DNA of 64,000 nucleotides from Psychrobacter sp. MF31 (GCF_012847335.1 NZ_JABBDX010000004.1:186001-250000), one strand, 5' to 3'. Numbered from the stretch's first letter, positions 1 to 9,475 are shown. Translations and numbers: made by a program. Notes: generated by a model not told the origin, from the letters alone.

Positions 1-65
1 TTTGCAGCAGTACCGCTGAATTAACACATAGATCAAATCAACAAAACGTTACCATGAGATTTTAA

Positions 66-575
66 ATGTCACGATTGAGCTATCGCAATTTAAACTGGCT
101 ACTGGTTGCCGCCGCTGTCCTTGGCATGGCATTTGCGTTGTTATTTTTACAGCGATATATGGGCTTCTCCCCTTGCCCGCTGTGCATTTTTCAGCGCGTA
201 GGATTGATGGTGATGGGTGGCTTTGCGCTTATTGCTGCGATTGTGAACCCAAAATCACTGGTGGCAAAATTGCTGCTTTGGCTTGGCAGTCTTGCCGGAA
301 TTTTATGGTCAATCGGCGTTGCGGCGCGTCACGTTTGGATTCAACACTTGCCTGCCGATCAAGTGCCCTCTTGTGGTCCTGGTCTTGATTATTGGCTAGA
401 TACCTTGCCGATGCAGCAAGTGTTTCATGAGGTCTTGTCCGGATCAGGCGAGTGCGCCTTGGTTGAATGGCGGTTTTTGGGATTGAGCATCCCTGAACAA
501 GCCATTATTTTCTTTTTAATCTTGCTCATCATTCACGTCTTGTTATTTTGGCGAATGATTAAGACAAAAAGCTAA
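66..575 (+). CDS. dsbB: Disulfide bond formation protein B
   Basis: This inner-membrane quinone reductase re-oxidises periplasmic DsbA. The 169-residue product has four hydrophobic segments, at about 11-31, 45-60, 68-87 and 143-162. It carries both cysteine pairs of the family: C37-P-L-C40 after the first membrane segment, and C103 with C130 in the second periplasmic loop. The length is normal for DsbB. The start is the ATG at 66. It stands alone, with 347 bases of non-coding DNA before the next gene. A DsbC-type isomerase lies 10 kb downstream, but the two are not linked in an operon. Confidence 0.95.
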   Translation: MSRLSYRNLNWLLVAAAVLGMAFALLFLQRYMGFSPCPLCIFQRVGLMVMGGFALIAAIVNPKSLVAKLLLWLGSLAGILWSIGVAARHVWIQHLPADQVPSCGPGLDYWLDTLPMQQVFHEVLSGSGECALVEWRFLGLSIPEQAIIFFLILLIIHVLLFWRMIKTKS

Positions 576-922
576 TTGAAATCATTAGTAGCTGATTATC
601 AAAATCTTAGTAGCTAAATAACCAACTAAAAAAGCTGACTTTGTATTCATTACTTACTTGCAAAATGCTTCTAGAATATAACAAACGCTTACATTAGTAA
701 AAGTTAACTTTGTTATCTTAGGCGGATATCACGCTTATTAGGTTTTGGACTAAAATTATGCCAAACGCTGGCATTTTTATCAGTAATTTAGTAAGCCTTC
801 TTTTTTAAAAGACGCCATTTAGCTTATCTTGATTGTGTAAAACAACTTGGTGAAAGACAATTTGAATGTAAAAGATAAGGTGTTAAGTTAAATGTTAAGG
901 TCTGCTAACAGTTATTATTGGT
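576..922. other. Non-coding gap after dsbB
   Basis: AT-rich intergenic DNA between dsbB and the NlpE-like gene. A TTAGTAGCT motif occurs twice (about 585 and 607). I see no convincing terminator, promoter pair or RNA gene. Confidence 0.5.
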
Positions 923-1600
923 ATGATAAAAAATGATCAGAGTTTAGCTTGGTTATCCTCAGCCAGCGCCAAAATGCCGGTAAAGTTTAAGCAAGCAGTT
1001 AACAAGCGCCAGCACATAACGCTTGCCAGTTTATTGCTCGGAGCGGCTTTACTGTCCGGTTGCGACAGCCAGTCGGCGACATTTTCTATGATTGATGCGC
1101 CAATGGATGAAGCGGCAGCAGAGACAGCTTCATCCTCAGCGCTGGGCGATCAGCCAAATCAAGCAAATGCCAAAGCTTCTCGCGATACCGAAATCGCAGC
1201 TGAACCTGAAAATCATGGTCAATCTTTATTAGCCGCCGCTAAAACAGATGACAATCCTGCGCAAAATATGGCAACTCGCGACAACCGCAGCGACGCGTCT
1301 TTACATGCTACCTTAATTGGTGATTATGAAGGGATGCTACCGTGCTCCTTTTGTGAAGGCACAATGGTGACGCTCAATTTATTTTCTGATGGTTCGGTGA
1401 TTAAAACCAGTGTTTTTGAAGCGCCAGAAACGCCCACCCCGCCGTTATCTGAGTCCGGCGTTTATCAGCAAGACAACAATAAGATCATTATTGCTTATGA
1501 AGACAAATCCGTTGAGTCCTTTGAGATTCAGGACAATCATTTGGTGATGATGGGTGATGACAAACAGCCCAATCCGGATTACATGCTTTCTAGAAAATAG
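923..1600 (+). CDS. NlpE-like lipoprotein with C-x-x-C motif
   Basis: A probable outer-membrane lipoprotein. A hydrophobic stretch ends in a lipobox (L-L-S-G-C47, counted from the ATG at 923). The ATG at 974 (residue 18) would give a more typical signal peptide of about 29 residues before the cysteine, and may be the true start. Residues 50-130 form a low-complexity Ala/Asp/Asn-rich linker. The C-terminal 90 residues resemble the NlpE N-terminal domain (copper resistance/envelope stress sensor): a G-x-Y-x-G-x-L-P-C-S-F-C-E-G motif near residue 140, then short beta strands. The second NlpE domain is absent. The domain call is by pattern, and a role in surface or copper sensing is inferred. Confidence 0.72.
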   Translation: MIKNDQSLAWLSSASAKMPVKFKQAVNKRQHITLASLLLGAALLSGCDSQSATFSMIDAPMDEAAAETASSSALGDQPNQANAKASRDTEIAAEPENHGQSLLAAAKTDDNPAQNMATRDNRSDASLHATLIGDYEGMLPCSFCEGTMVTLNLFSDGSVIKTSVFEAPETPTPPLSESGVYQQDNNKIIIAYEDKSVESFEIQDNHLVMMGDDKQPNPDYMLSRK

Positions 1601-1653
1601 CTTTTATATGCCCCTTTAATTTTTGATTGTTATAACAATTCTTACTCCATTTT

Positions 1654-1675
1654 GCCTACCTCGTAGGCTTTTTTT
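1654..1675 (+). terminator. Terminator after the NlpE-like gene
   Basis: Stem GCCTAC / GTAGGC with a 3-base loop, followed by seven T. It lies 53 bases after the stop codon. Confidence 0.85.
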
Positions 1676-1781
1676 ATGGGCGATCAAAATCTGATAAGGA
1701 TTGTTATTGGCGAAGTTTTCTGCTTTACTTTACAATGATTCAAACCTTTTTAAGCCATTTTAACAACAGCGAGCGCAATTG

Positions 1782-3284
1782 ATGCACATTCATATCTTGG
1801 GAATTTGTGGGACATTTATGGGGTCATTGGCGCTGCTTGCGCGAAGCTTGGGGCACACGGTGACGGGATCGGACGCCAATGTTTATCCGCCGATGTCCAC
1901 CCAGCTTGAAAAAGCGGGCGTATCAATTCTTGAGGGCTATTTGGTTGAGCATTTAACGCCCGCCCCTGATTTGGTGGTGGTTGGCAACGCAATGAAGCGC
2001 GGGATGACAGTGATTGAATATTTGCTCAATTCTAACATTCGTTATACCTCAGGACCGCAATTTTTGTCCGAAGCGGTTTTGCAATCGCGCCATGTTTTGG
2101 CGGTTGCCGGAACGCATGGCAAAACCACGACCACCACGATGCTGGCTTGGATTTTACAATTTGCAGGGATTGATACCGGATTTTTAATTGGTGGCGTTCC
2201 GCTCGTTAATACAGAGGATGAGCGCTTACAAAATGCCTTTGCTCATAGCAGCCATTTAGGCGCAACTGGTGATTCGGATGCTCTAGGTTATTTTGTTATT
2301 GAAGCCGATGAGTATGATTCGGCGTTTTTTGATAAGCGCTCAAAGTTCGTTCATTATCGCCCCAAAACCGCCATTTTAAACAACTTAGAATTTGACCACG
2401 CCGATATTTTTGCCGACCTAAACGCGATTCAAACTCAGTTTCACCATATGATCCGAATGATCCCAAGTCACGGTCAAATTATTATGCCAAGCCAAACCCC
2501 AAGCCTTGAGGACACCTTAGCTAAAGGCGTTTGGACACCAGTTTGGCGAACGCAAGTTACCAATCAATCTGTAAATACAACTAAGCAAAACGATGATCAA
2601 AGGGTTTATGACAGCGATTGGCAAGCGCAATTGCTGAGCGAAGATGGCAGCCAGTTTTTGGTTAAATTTAACGGCAACACAGAAACTCAAGACAAAACCG
2701 GTGCCAAAAATCTTGAAGGTCGCGTCGATTGGGGCATGAGCGGACTTCACAACGTGAACAATGCTTTGGTGGCAATTGCTGCTGCGTTTCACGTGGGCGT
2801 GAGTGTTGAAAAAGCTTGCGCAGCGCTGAGCAATTTTGCCGGAATCAAGCGGCGGATGGAACACATCGGCACAGTTAATGACATCTTAGTGTTTGATGAT
2901 TTTGCCCACCATCCAACGGCGATTTTGACCACCTTAGATGGCGCTAAAAAGAAACTTTCAGGTCGCAAAATTTGGGCGATCATTGAGCCAAGAAGCAATA
3001 CCATGAAAATGGGCATTCACCAAAATGAGCTTGCGGCGTCGGCAAATCTTGCTGATACGGCACTTTGGTTTGAGCCTGCGGGGCTTGAGTGGGGACTAAA
3101 AGACGCGATTTTGAGCGCAAAGGTGGCTAATGATCAGCAGGTGCTCAACTCAACCGACGCCATCATTGATCATCTCGCTCAAAATGCCCAATCAGGGGAT
3201 GCCATTATCATCATGTCAAATGGCGGCTTTGAAGGCATTCATCAGCGCTTACTCAAAAATCTTGCTACTACTGAACAATCTTAA
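1782..3284 (+). CDS. mpl: UDP-MurNAc:tripeptide ligase Mpl
   Basis: This peptidoglycan recycling ligase joins L-Ala-gamma-D-Glu-meso-DAP, recovered from old wall, to UDP-MurNAc. It is a Mur ligase with a Rossmann-like N-terminus (H-I-L-G-I-C-G-T), an ATP-binding G-T-H-G-K-T-T-T-T-T loop near residues 110-119, the E-x-D-E-Y-D-S-A-F-F-D-K motif typical of Mpl, a central domain, and a C-terminal domain beginning near F-D-D-F-A-H-H-P. About 500 residues, slightly longer than E. coli Mpl; the extra length is around 265-310. A TTG directly precedes the ATG in frame; I chose the ATG at 1782. Single gene ending in its own terminator. Confidence 0.95.
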   Translation: MHIHILGICGTFMGSLALLARSLGHTVTGSDANVYPPMSTQLEKAGVSILEGYLVEHLTPAPDLVVVGNAMKRGMTVIEYLLNSNIRYTSGPQFLSEAVLQSRHVLAVAGTHGKTTTTTMLAWILQFAGIDTGFLIGGVPLVNTEDERLQNAFAHSSHLGATGDSDALGYFVIEADEYDSAFFDKRSKFVHYRPKTAILNNLEFDHADIFADLNAIQTQFHHMIRMIPSHGQIIMPSQTPSLEDTLAKGVWTPVWRTQVTNQSVNTTKQNDDQRVYDSDWQAQLLSEDGSQFLVKFNGNTETQDKTGAKNLEGRVDWGMSGLHNVNNALVAIAAAFHVGVSVEKACAALSNFAGIKRRMEHIGTVNDILVFDDFAHHPTAILTTLDGAKKKLSGRKIWAIIEPRSNTMKMGIHQNELAASANLADTALWFEPAGLEWGLKDAILSAKVANDQQVLNSTDAIIDHLAQNAQSGDAIIIMSNGGFEGIHQRLLKNLATTEQS

Positions 3285-3647
3285 TCGCAATAAACCCTTA
3301 ATAAACCTTACTATTCTGGCTTTCTTTCACCACTATTTTAGTTTTATTACAAAGCGCCAATCGCTTAAGTTTGGCGCTTTTTTTGCTTCGATTTTCGCTA
3401 AAACCTTTCTATTTTTGATGACGTTTTCCAAGTAACTACCTTATTAACCGATCCTTTACCGAACCTATTCACGCGGTAGCAATTTGGGTTTTTTTCTCAC
3501 ACAGCCCATACACAGCTAACACTTCTTGATTATTTTTTGACGCCTATTGCTTTTACAATAGCTTTATCAAATCACAATAAGTTAAGCGGCAACTTCCGCG
3601 GTTATAGCCTTTAAAAATTAGAAATTAATAAAAATTTTAGGAGAAAG
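3285..3647. other. Intergenic gap mpl to GlsB-like gene
   Basis: Contains the mpl terminator, then AT-rich DNA with a short inverted repeat CTATTG (3544-3549) / CAATAG (3556-3561) and a strong ribosome site (AGGAGAAAG) just before the next gene. Nothing else was recognised. Confidence 0.5.
3351..3385 (+). terminator. Terminator of mpl
   Basis: Stem AAAGCGCC / GGCGCTTT around a 14-base loop, followed by a run of T. It lies about 67 bases after the mpl stop. Confidence 0.8.
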
Positions 3648-3905
3648 ATGATGGGATTTATTTGGATGATTATCGTGGGACTGGTAGCGGGACTTCTAGC
3701 ACGAGCCATTAAACCAGGAAGTGATCCAATGGGCTGGATTATGACTATTGTCCTTGGTATCGTTGGGGCGATGATTGGTGGCTTTATTGCCAGCATGATT
3801 GGTATCAATGCCGATGGCGGCTTTACTGGGCTGATTTTTTCAGTAATCGGCGCAATTATCTTACTATTCATCTATGAATTTGTGATGAGCAAACGCCGCG
3901 TTTAA
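3648..3905 (+). CDS. GlsB/YeaQ/YmgE family membrane protein
   Basis: A small (85-residue) inner-membrane protein of the transglycosylase-associated family, often stress-induced; its biochemical role is unknown. It shows three hydrophobic segments (about 3-18, 27-47 and 57-77) and the family pattern G-L-x-A-G-x-L-A-R near the start. AGGAGAAAG precedes tandem ATG codons at 3648 and 3651. It is a monocistronic unit followed by its own terminator. Confidence 0.88.
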   Translation: MMGFIWMIIVGLVAGLLARAIKPGSDPMGWIMTIVLGIVGAMIGGFIASMIGINADGGFTGLIFSVIGAIILLFIYEFVMSKRRV

Positions 3906-3934
3906 GCTTAACCGGCTTTGATAAAGTACTATAA

Positions 3935-3966
3935 TAAAAAAGGTCTGATCTGTTCAGATCTTTTTT
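3935..3966 (+). terminator. Terminator after the GlsB-like gene
   Basis: Arms AAAAGGTCTGA / TCAGATCTTTT (one G-T pair) and a T run, 30 bases after the stop. Confidence 0.85.
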
Positions 3967-4122
3967 ATGTCCGTTGTCTGAGTAAAAACAGTTTAGTTGC
4001 GGTTTTGATAAAAAATTTTAGCCTCACTTTTTTATTAAAACCTTGATAATCATTACTTTTGACCGCAAATCTTTTATAATAACGCTCAATTTTTTCTGAT
4101 TACTGATCAAAAGGGATGCGGT

Positions 4123-4659
4123 ATGACCTTACTTCCTATTTTAAGCTATCCGGATCCGCGCTTGCGGACGATCGCAGCGCCTGTCAAAGTGGTTGATGAG
4201 ACCATAAAAACGCTCATTAAAGACATGTTAGCGACCATGTACGACGCTCAAGGTATTGGTCTTGCTGCCACGCAAGTGGATCATCACGTTCAGGTGATCG
4301 TCATGGATTTGTCTGAAGATAAAAACACGCCGATGGTATTTATCAACCCTAAAGTCACGCCGCTGGTCGATGAAAAACAGCCCTATGAAGAAGGCTGTCT
4401 GTCCGTTCCAGACGTTTATGATAATGTGGAGCGACCAACCAAGGTGCGCATCGAAGCGCTTGATGAAAATGGTGAAGCGCTTGATATTGAAGCGACAGGT
4501 CTGCTCGCCGTTTGTATTCAGCACGAAATGGATCATTTAAATGGGGTTATTTTTGTGGATTACTTATCGCGGCTTAAGCAGTCGCGAGCGCGCGATAAGG
4601 TAAAAAAAGTCATTAAGGCGCGTGAAAAAGCCAGTCACGTTCCGGTTAGCGCCTCTTAA
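4123..4659 (+). CDS. def: Peptide deformylase
   Basis: A metal-dependent cytosolic enzyme that removes the formyl group from nascent N-formylmethionine peptides. All three signature motifs are present: G44-I-G-L-A-A-T-Q51, E90-G-C92-L-S-V-P and H134-E-M-D-H138; C92, H134 and H138 bind the metal and E135 is catalytic. 178 residues, normal. A TATAAT at 4075-4080 lies 43 bases upstream, but no well-spaced -35 was seen. fmt, the partner that adds the formyl group, is 42 kb away with rsmB; in many other gammaproteobacteria def sits beside fmt. Confidence 0.97.
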   Translation: MTLLPILSYPDPRLRTIAAPVKVVDETIKTLIKDMLATMYDAQGIGLAATQVDHHVQVIVMDLSEDKNTPMVFINPKVTPLVDEKQPYEEGCLSVPDVYDNVERPTKVRIEALDENGEALDIEATGLLAVCIQHEMDHLNGVIFVDYLSRLKQSRARDKVKKVIKAREKASHVPVSAS

Positions 4660-4745
4660 TTGCCATTACTTTGCAACCGCTTAAGCTCACATTTTTTTGA
4701 TGTTAACCCTTTTTTTTCACCCCACGTTCAAAGGTTTTGATAACG

Positions 4746-5921
4746 ATGATTAAAATTGAACAATACTTTGATTCTGTAAGCTGGCAAAAATTTACCCAAG
4801 CTGCGGAAGGTCGTGCCACGCCATTTTTGGTGGTGGATTTAAGCCGGATCAAAACCAAATATCATGAAATGGTTGAGCTGTTCCCAACGGCAAAAATTCA
4901 TTACGCCATGAAGGCAAGCCCTGCCGTTGAGGTGATTAATTTATTGGCGGATTTGGGATCAAACTTTGACTGCGCCTCCATTTATGAGCTTGATCGCGTT
5001 CTTGATTGCGGCGTTGATGGCTCGCGGATTTCTTACGGCAATACGATCAAAAAAGCAGATCATGTCAAATATGCCTTTGATAAAGGCGTTCGCTTGTTTG
5101 CTACTGACTCCGAAGCCGATTTAAAAAATATTGCTAAATTTGCACCGGGCTCCAAAATTTTTGTGCGAATTTTGGTTCAAGGTTCAGAAACTGCCGAATG
5201 GCCACTGTCACGCAAATTTGGCTGCCATCCCAATATGGCAATTGATCTATTGATTCAAGCCAAAGCGCTTGGTCTTGACCCGTATGGCATCTCGTTTCAC
5301 GTGGGAAGCCAGCAAAAAGATGTGGCGGCTTGGGATGATGCTTTGGCTAAAGTTAAATATATGTTTGATTGGATGCTCAATGAGGAAGGCATTAAGCTTC
5401 GCATGATCAATTTGGGCGGCGGATTTCCGACCAATTATATTAGCGAAGTTAATCCCATTCAGGTTTACGCTGAAGAAATCAAAAGCTATTTGACCGATGA
5501 TTATAGCGATGAGGAAATGCCGGACATTATCCTTGAGCCGGGGCGCTCGCTCGTTGGCGGCTCAGGCGTTTTGGTGAGTGATGTGGTGCTCATTTCTCGA
5601 AAATCAGATACTGATTTGACGCGCTGGGTGTATACCGATGTCGGATTGTTTCAAGGGTTGATCGAAACGCTTGGCGAGGCGATTAAATATCCGGTTTATA
5701 CCCCAAAAATGGAAACCTCAACCAGCGAGGGCACGGTGGTTTTGGCGGGACCGACTTGTGACTCAACCGACATCATGTACGAAGAAGCTGGCTATCAGTT
5801 GCCAGAAGAGCTTGAAATTGGTGATAAAATATATTGGCTGACTACGGGCGCTTATACCAACTCTTACTCGTCGGTTGAATTTAACGGCTTCCCGCCGCTG
5901 GATGTGGTTTATATTGATTAA
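4746..5921 (+). CDS. Fold-III ornithine/lysine decarboxylase
   Basis: A PLP-dependent basic amino acid decarboxylase of the alanine-racemase fold (group IV), making putrescine or cadaverine in the cytosol. The PLP lysine lies in H-Y-A-M-K56-A-S. The barrel shows F-H-V-G-S-Q and the Gly-rich phosphate motif N-L-G-G-G-F-P, followed by E-P-G-R-S. The catalytic cysteine of the partner subunit is in G-P-T-C338-D-S-T-D. About 391 residues, like bacterial ornithine/lysine decarboxylases of this fold. An in-frame TTG lies 9 bases upstream, but the ATG at 4746 has an AAAGG 11 bases before it. Ornithine versus lysine specificity cannot be set by eye. Confidence 0.88.
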   Translation: MIKIEQYFDSVSWQKFTQAAEGRATPFLVVDLSRIKTKYHEMVELFPTAKIHYAMKASPAVEVINLLADLGSNFDCASIYELDRVLDCGVDGSRISYGNTIKKADHVKYAFDKGVRLFATDSEADLKNIAKFAPGSKIFVRILVQGSETAEWPLSRKFGCHPNMAIDLLIQAKALGLDPYGISFHVGSQQKDVAAWDDALAKVKYMFDWMLNEEGIKLRMINLGGGFPTNYISEVNPIQVYAEEIKSYLTDDYSDEEMPDIILEPGRSLVGGSGVLVSDVVLISRKSDTDLTRWVYTDVGLFQGLIETLGEAIKYPVYTPKMETSTSEGTVVLAGPTCDSTDIMYEEAGYQLPEELEIGDKIYWLTTGAYTNSYSSVEFNGFPPLDVVYID

Positions 5922-5948
5922 ATCTTTGGTCAAATAAGCAGTTGAAAA

Positions 5949-5982
5949 TAAAAAAGCGCTGGTTATCTCAGCGCTTTTTTTT
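5949..5982. terminator. Bidirectional terminator between convergent genes
   Basis: AAAAAGCGCT / AGCGCTTTTTT hairpin with an A run on one side and a T run on the other. It can serve the decarboxylase (+) and the secretin-like gene (-). Confidence 0.85.
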
Positions 5983-6004
5983 GCGGATTAATTCAGCAAA
6001 CAAA

Positions 6005-6832
6005 CTATTGCACCATCAGCCAAATCGGTATGCCCATAGTTTGTGAGAATTGACCAGTTTTGCCAAATGTTGATTGGGTTAGATTTTGGCGTTGATGAAT
6101 ATCTCCAATTTTTTGCCAAGTTCCACGTGAAACAACAAGTGTGGTTGCTGATGATTGCTGATTAATGACGGGCGAATTTAAGCTTGATCCTTGAACCACG
6201 TTGTCATTTTTTTGTTGAAGCTTGACTTCAATTTGATCATTGGCAAGTAACCTTGGGGTCACGTTAATGCCTTGTGCCGCTGAAATCAAACCGATTTGAT
6301 TAATGATAATTTGACCAAAAATCGGCTGCCGGTTGATCTGCGGCGAGAGGGCAAGTAGCGTTGCTGTGCTGATACTTGCCGGATATCCGGATAAGGTTTG
6401 CACTTGATAGGACTGGCTAGACTGCGATTGGCTTGCTTGCTGATAAGCGCCGCCTTGAGCATAAATCCCGCGCTGATTGATAATCACTTGACCTTGATTA
6501 ATTTGCCCAAATTGGCTTTTGTCCCCACCAACGCGGACATTAATGACCACTGGTTTGGGCTGTTGGTCAATTTGTGAAAGTAAATTTTTCACCGCTTGAT
6601 AATTTTGACTGGTGGTGGTGACGATCAGCTTATCTTGATAGCTTGTCACGCGACCACCCTCGGGGCTTTGATTGAGCAATTGCTGAACGGGGGCAATAAG
6701 TGCGGCGCCGCCATAACTTTCAATGACAAAGGTTTGCGAGATTGCTGCTTGCGTTGATAGTGGCAAAGCCGCCGCGCTAACACTTATCCCAAGCATCAAC
6801 CTTCGGCAGGTCAATTTTTTTATCAATCTCAT
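6005..6832 (-). CDS. Periplasmic secretin-N-domain protein
   Basis: A predicted exported protein of about 275 residues. After a basic N-terminus comes a hydrophobic signal ending near T-Q-A-A. The mature part has a short ring-like domain (residues about 30-95: V-I-E-S-Y-G-G-A ... Y-Q-D-K-L-I-V-T-T-T ... L-L-S-Q-I-D) of the type in type II/III secretin N regions, then a Gln/Ser-rich stretch and beta-rich segments with S-A-T-T-L-V-V-S-R-G. The secretin pore domain and lipoprotein signal are missing. An in-frame GTG at 6841 precedes the ATG at 6832. It follows dapB by 37 bases and is probably co-transcribed. The function is unknown. Confidence 0.65.
   Translation of the reverse strand: MRLIKKLTCRRLMLGISVSAAALPLSTQAAISQTFVIESYGGAALIAPVQQLLNQSPEGGRVTSYQDKLIVTTTSQNYQAVKNLLSQIDQQPKPVVINVRVGGDKSQFGQINQGQVIINQRGIYAQGGAYQQASQSQSSQSYQVQTLSGYPASISTATLLALSPQINRQPIFGQIIINQIGLISAAQGINVTPRLLANDQIEVKLQQKNDNVVQGSSLNSPVINQQSSATTLVVSRGTWQKIGDIHQRQNLTQSTFGKTGQFSQTMGIPIWLMVQ
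6119..6134. other. parS-like site in coding sequence
   Basis: AGTTCCACGTGAAACA, which matches TGTTNCACGTGAAACA except at the first base. It lies inside the secretin-like gene. Confidence 0.65.
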
Positions 6833-6869
6833 CGCGACCACCCATTCTATCCATTGCCGAATTGCCTTG

Positions 6870-7721
6870 TTATTGGGAGTCGTTTAATCCCAAAACGTCC
6901 TTCATGTCATAGCGACCTGCTTTTTGATCGATAAGCCAAACGGCGGCGCGAACCGCTCCTGCGGCAAAGGTCATCCGCGAGCGTGCTTTGTGAGTGATTT
7001 CGACTATTTCACCATCGGCAATAAACATCACGGTATGATCGCCAATGATCTCACCACCGCGAACGGCGTGAATACCAATACTGCCTTGCTTACGCGCGCC
7101 AGTTTGACCTTCGCGACCATAAACGGCAACGTCTTTTAAGTGTTGACCGCGAGCATTTGCCACCGCATCTGCCATCATAAACGCGGTTCCTGAAGGCGCA
7201 TCGATTTTGTGTTTATGGTGCGCTTCAATGACTTCAACGTCGGCAGTATCGCCAAAAGCTTTGGCAGCAATCTCAAGCAGTTTAAGCGATAAATTGACGC
7301 CCGTTGAATAGTTTCCGGCGTAAACGATAGGGATTTGGCGGCTGGCATCGTTTAAAATTTTCTCTTGCTCATCATTCAATCCGGTCGTCCCGATCACCAT
7401 CGCAACGCCATGACTGGCGCAAAGTTGCATGGTTTTTTCCGTGGCATCGGGCAAGCTAAAGTCAATCAGTACGTCAATATCTTTAATGACGGTTGCTAAG
7501 TCATCAACGATAGCCATATTTTTCTTGCCAATTCCTGCAACTTCACCGGCATCACTACCAATCAGGCTTGATCCTGCGCGCGCAATTGCTGCCTTTAATT
7601 GGCAATCAGGATGGTCAACCACGGCTTCAATCAGCATCCGCCCCATTCGTCCGGTTGCGCCCATAATGCCGATAGCCAGTGGTTTTTGTGAGTCCGTATG
7701 GTTCAAGTCCGTGGTCGTCAT
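6870..7721 (-). CDS. dapB: 4-Hydroxy-tetrahydrodipicolinate reductase
   Basis: The NAD(P)H-dependent second committed step of lysine and meso-diaminopimelate synthesis, in the cytosol. It has an N-terminal Rossmann motif ([12 protein letters not shown]), the catalytic [15 protein letters not shown] segment, and a C-terminal R-G-G-E-I-x-G-D-H-T-V region. 283 residues, slightly longer than E. coli DapB. The ATG at 7721 has AAAGGATG upstream. It lies downstream of dnaJ but is separated from it by a terminator, so it probably has its own promoter. Confidence 0.97.
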   Translation of the reverse strand: MTTTDLNHTDSQKPLAIGIMGATGRMGRMLIEAVVDHPDCQLKAAIARAGSSLIGSDAGEVAGIGKKNMAIVDDLATVIKDIDVLIDFSLPDATEKTMQLCASHGVAMVIGTTGLNDEQEKILNDASRQIPIVYAGNYSTGVNLSLKLLEIAAKAFGDTADVEVIEAHHKHKIDAPSGTAFMMADAVANARGQHLKDVAVYGREGQTGARKQGSIGIHAVRGGEIIGDHTVMFIADGEIVEITHKARSRMTFAAGAVRAAVWLIDQKAGRYDMKDVLGLNDSQ

Positions 7722-7823
7722 GACAAAACATCCTTTATAAAATAATTTTTAAATGCGGTCATCATAGCATGAAACGTGGCGCGGATTAATTTGTCCAAGC
7801 TGATCGCCTTATAAAACTGGCAA

Positions 7824-7856
7824 TAAAAAACCCAAAAGTTCCACGTGAAACTTTTG
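7824..7856 (-). terminator. dnaJ terminator built on a parS palindrome
   Basis: Read on the minus strand, CAAAAGTTTC-ACGT-GGAACTTTTG (one G-T pair) is followed by GGTTTTTT. This is a good intrinsic terminator about 30 bases after the dnaJ stop. Its stem is the parS-like site at 7837-7852. Confidence 0.7.
7837..7852. other. parS-like site in the dnaJ terminator
   Basis: AGTTCCACGTGAAACT carries the intact GTTNCACGTGAAAC core with N = C; the two outer bases differ from the 16-base consensus. Confidence 0.65.
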
Positions 7857-7885
7857 AGTCAGCGATAGCAATTTTGATTTAAAAA

Positions 7886-9022
7886 TTAATCAAACAATTC
7901 ACCGATTTTTTTAAAAAAGGATTTTTTATGTGGTGACTGCTGATGATGACTGTCGCCATCAAGCGTTTCTTGGAACTTGCGAAGCAGCTCAATTTGCTCT
8001 TGGTTTAAATTCACAGGTGTCTCCACAATGATTCGGCAAATCAGATCGCCTTTCATAGTGGTTTTCACTGGCGTGACGCCTTTACTTCTAATTCGAAGCT
8101 GCTTACCGCTTTGTGTGCCTTCAGCAATTTTGATTTTAATTTTGCCATCAAGCGTTGGGATTTCAACGTCGTTGCCAAGCGCTGCGTCCGTAATGCTCAC
8201 CGGAACGTCCATATATAGATCGGCGCCGCGACGTTTAAATACCTCGTGCGGCTTGATGCGAACTTCAACGTACAAGTCGCCGTTTTGGGTTCCGGCGCCA
8301 CTGGCTTCGCCCTCACCTGCCAATCGGATGCGATCGCCATCATCAACGCCTGCTGGAATGGTGACCTCAAGGGTTTTAGTTTTTTCTTTGACGCCGCTGC
8401 CTTGGCAGTCTGGGCATGGGTTTTTGATTTGTTTACCGCTACCACCACAATGGGGGCACGTTTGCTGAACGGCAAAAAAGCCTTGTTGCATTCGAACTTG
8501 ACCGTAGCCGTGACAAGTTTGACAAGTGACCACGTCGGAGGGGTCTTTAGCGCCCGTGCCATCACAAGTGCCGCAAGGCGCAGGCGCGGTAAAGGTGATC
8601 TCTTTTTGGCAACCGCGAACCGCTTCTTCAAGCGTTAATTCTAAAATATAGCGCAAATCCGAGCCACGGCGCGGTCGTGATGAATTGCTGCGACCTTGAC
8701 CAAAAATGTCTTGAAAGTTGCCGCCAAAATGCCCAAACAAGTCGCCAAAAATATCTTGAAAGCCGCTGCCCCCAAAGCCGCCACCGCCCATGCCATTTTC
8801 AAATGCCGCATGACCCATCCGGTCATAAGCTGAGCGCTTATCATCATCGCTCAATACCTCATAAGCAAGCGACGCTTCTTTAAATTTTTCTTCGGCATCA
8901 GGGTCATCAGAGTTGCGATCAGGGTGATATTTCATCGCAAGTTTGCGATAAGCCCGCTTGATTTCTTTGGTATCCGCCGTTTTGCTGACCCCCAACACTT
9001 CATAAAAATCGCGCTTACTCAT
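7886..9022 (-). CDS. dnaJ: Chaperone DnaJ (Hsp40)
   Basis: Co-chaperone that stimulates the DnaK ATPase and delivers unfolded substrates. Domains in order: J domain (about 1-70, H-P-D motif in Y-H-P-D-R-N), Gly/Phe-rich linker (about 75-125), zinc domain with four C-x-x-C-x-G-x-G repeats ([32 protein letters not shown]), and the C-terminal substrate domains. The frame is open to 9064, but [11 protein letters not shown] at 9022 with GAGGAG 7 bases upstream is clearly the start, giving 378 residues. It is separated from grpE and dnaK, which lie about 50 kb away on the other side of oriC and on the opposite strand. Confidence 0.97.
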   Translation of the reverse strand: MSKRDFYEVLGVSKTADTKEIKRAYRKLAMKYHPDRNSDDPDAEEKFKEASLAYEVLSDDDKRSAYDRMGHAAFENGMGGGGFGGSGFQDIFGDLFGHFGGNFQDIFGQGRSNSSRPRRGSDLRYILELTLEEAVRGCQKEITFTAPAPCGTCDGTGAKDPSDVVTCQTCHGYGQVRMQQGFFAVQQTCPHCGGSGKQIKNPCPDCQGSGVKEKTKTLEVTIPAGVDDGDRIRLAGEGEASGAGTQNGDLYVEVRIKPHEVFKRRGADLYMDVPVSITDAALGNDVEIPTLDGKIKIKIAEGTQSGKQLRIRSKGVTPVKTTMKGDLICRIIVETPVNLNQEQIELLRKFQETLDGDSHHQQSPHKKSFFKKIGELFD

Positions 9023-9475
9023 GGCCTCTCCTCTTGTCATCGAAGCCGTCTTGCCTGCAATCAAATTGCGCTTGCTTCATTCAAAGCCCTCTATGTTAAC
9101 TTTAAAAAGTTTCACGTGAAACGAAATGAAAGTTATCATCACGATGATCGGCAAGCTTAATGGCAAAAACGGCTTTAATCTCAAACCAGTCAATAAATAC
9201 TAGTGAATTAGTAAAAGTTTGCGCTGTTAATGGTGATGAGCGCCGTAATTATCAAGACCTGATTGCCAGATATTTTTAGTTTGCAAATCAATAAAGCTAA
9301 GCAAGGCTTTGCTCCTAAAAACGACGCTATTGTTTTTATCCCTATCATTAGCGCATTTCTGTTATATCGATTTTTTGGCAGTCGTGATAAGATTTAGCTC
9401 CTGCCAGCTTTGCCTTATTAAGCAGTTTTTTGCGTCATAAACAAGCGTGGCAGGTAAAATAAAGGATATGATGTT
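9023..9475. other. Divergent intergenic region with parS
   Basis: Upstream DNA of dnaJ (-) and the DUF2939 gene (+). It holds the parS-like site at 9108-9123. No clear heat-shock (sigma-32) promoter for dnaJ was found. AAAGGAT lies before the DUF2939 start. Confidence 0.5.
9108..9123. other. parS-like site upstream of dnaJ
   Basis: AGTTTCACGTGAAACG contains the perfect 14-base palindromic core GTTTCACGTGAAAC. Confidence 0.7.

Noticed and set aside
3130-3435. A 101-codon open frame over the mpl 3' end
   Set aside because: It overlaps mpl and runs through the mpl terminator; composition is not protein-like.
4059-4080. TTGACC / TATAAT upstream of def as a promoter
   Set aside because: The spacer is only 10 bases, too short for a sigma-70 promoter.
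5294-5309. CGTTTCACGTGGGAAG in the decarboxylase gene as a parS site
   Set aside because: Only one half-site is intact; the other arm has three mismatches and is explained by codons for S-F-H-V-G.
8197-8631. A long open frame antisense or out of frame to dnaJ
   Set aside because: It lies wholly inside dnaJ in another frame, has no family resemblance, and follows from the codon bias of the Gly/Cys-rich zinc domain.
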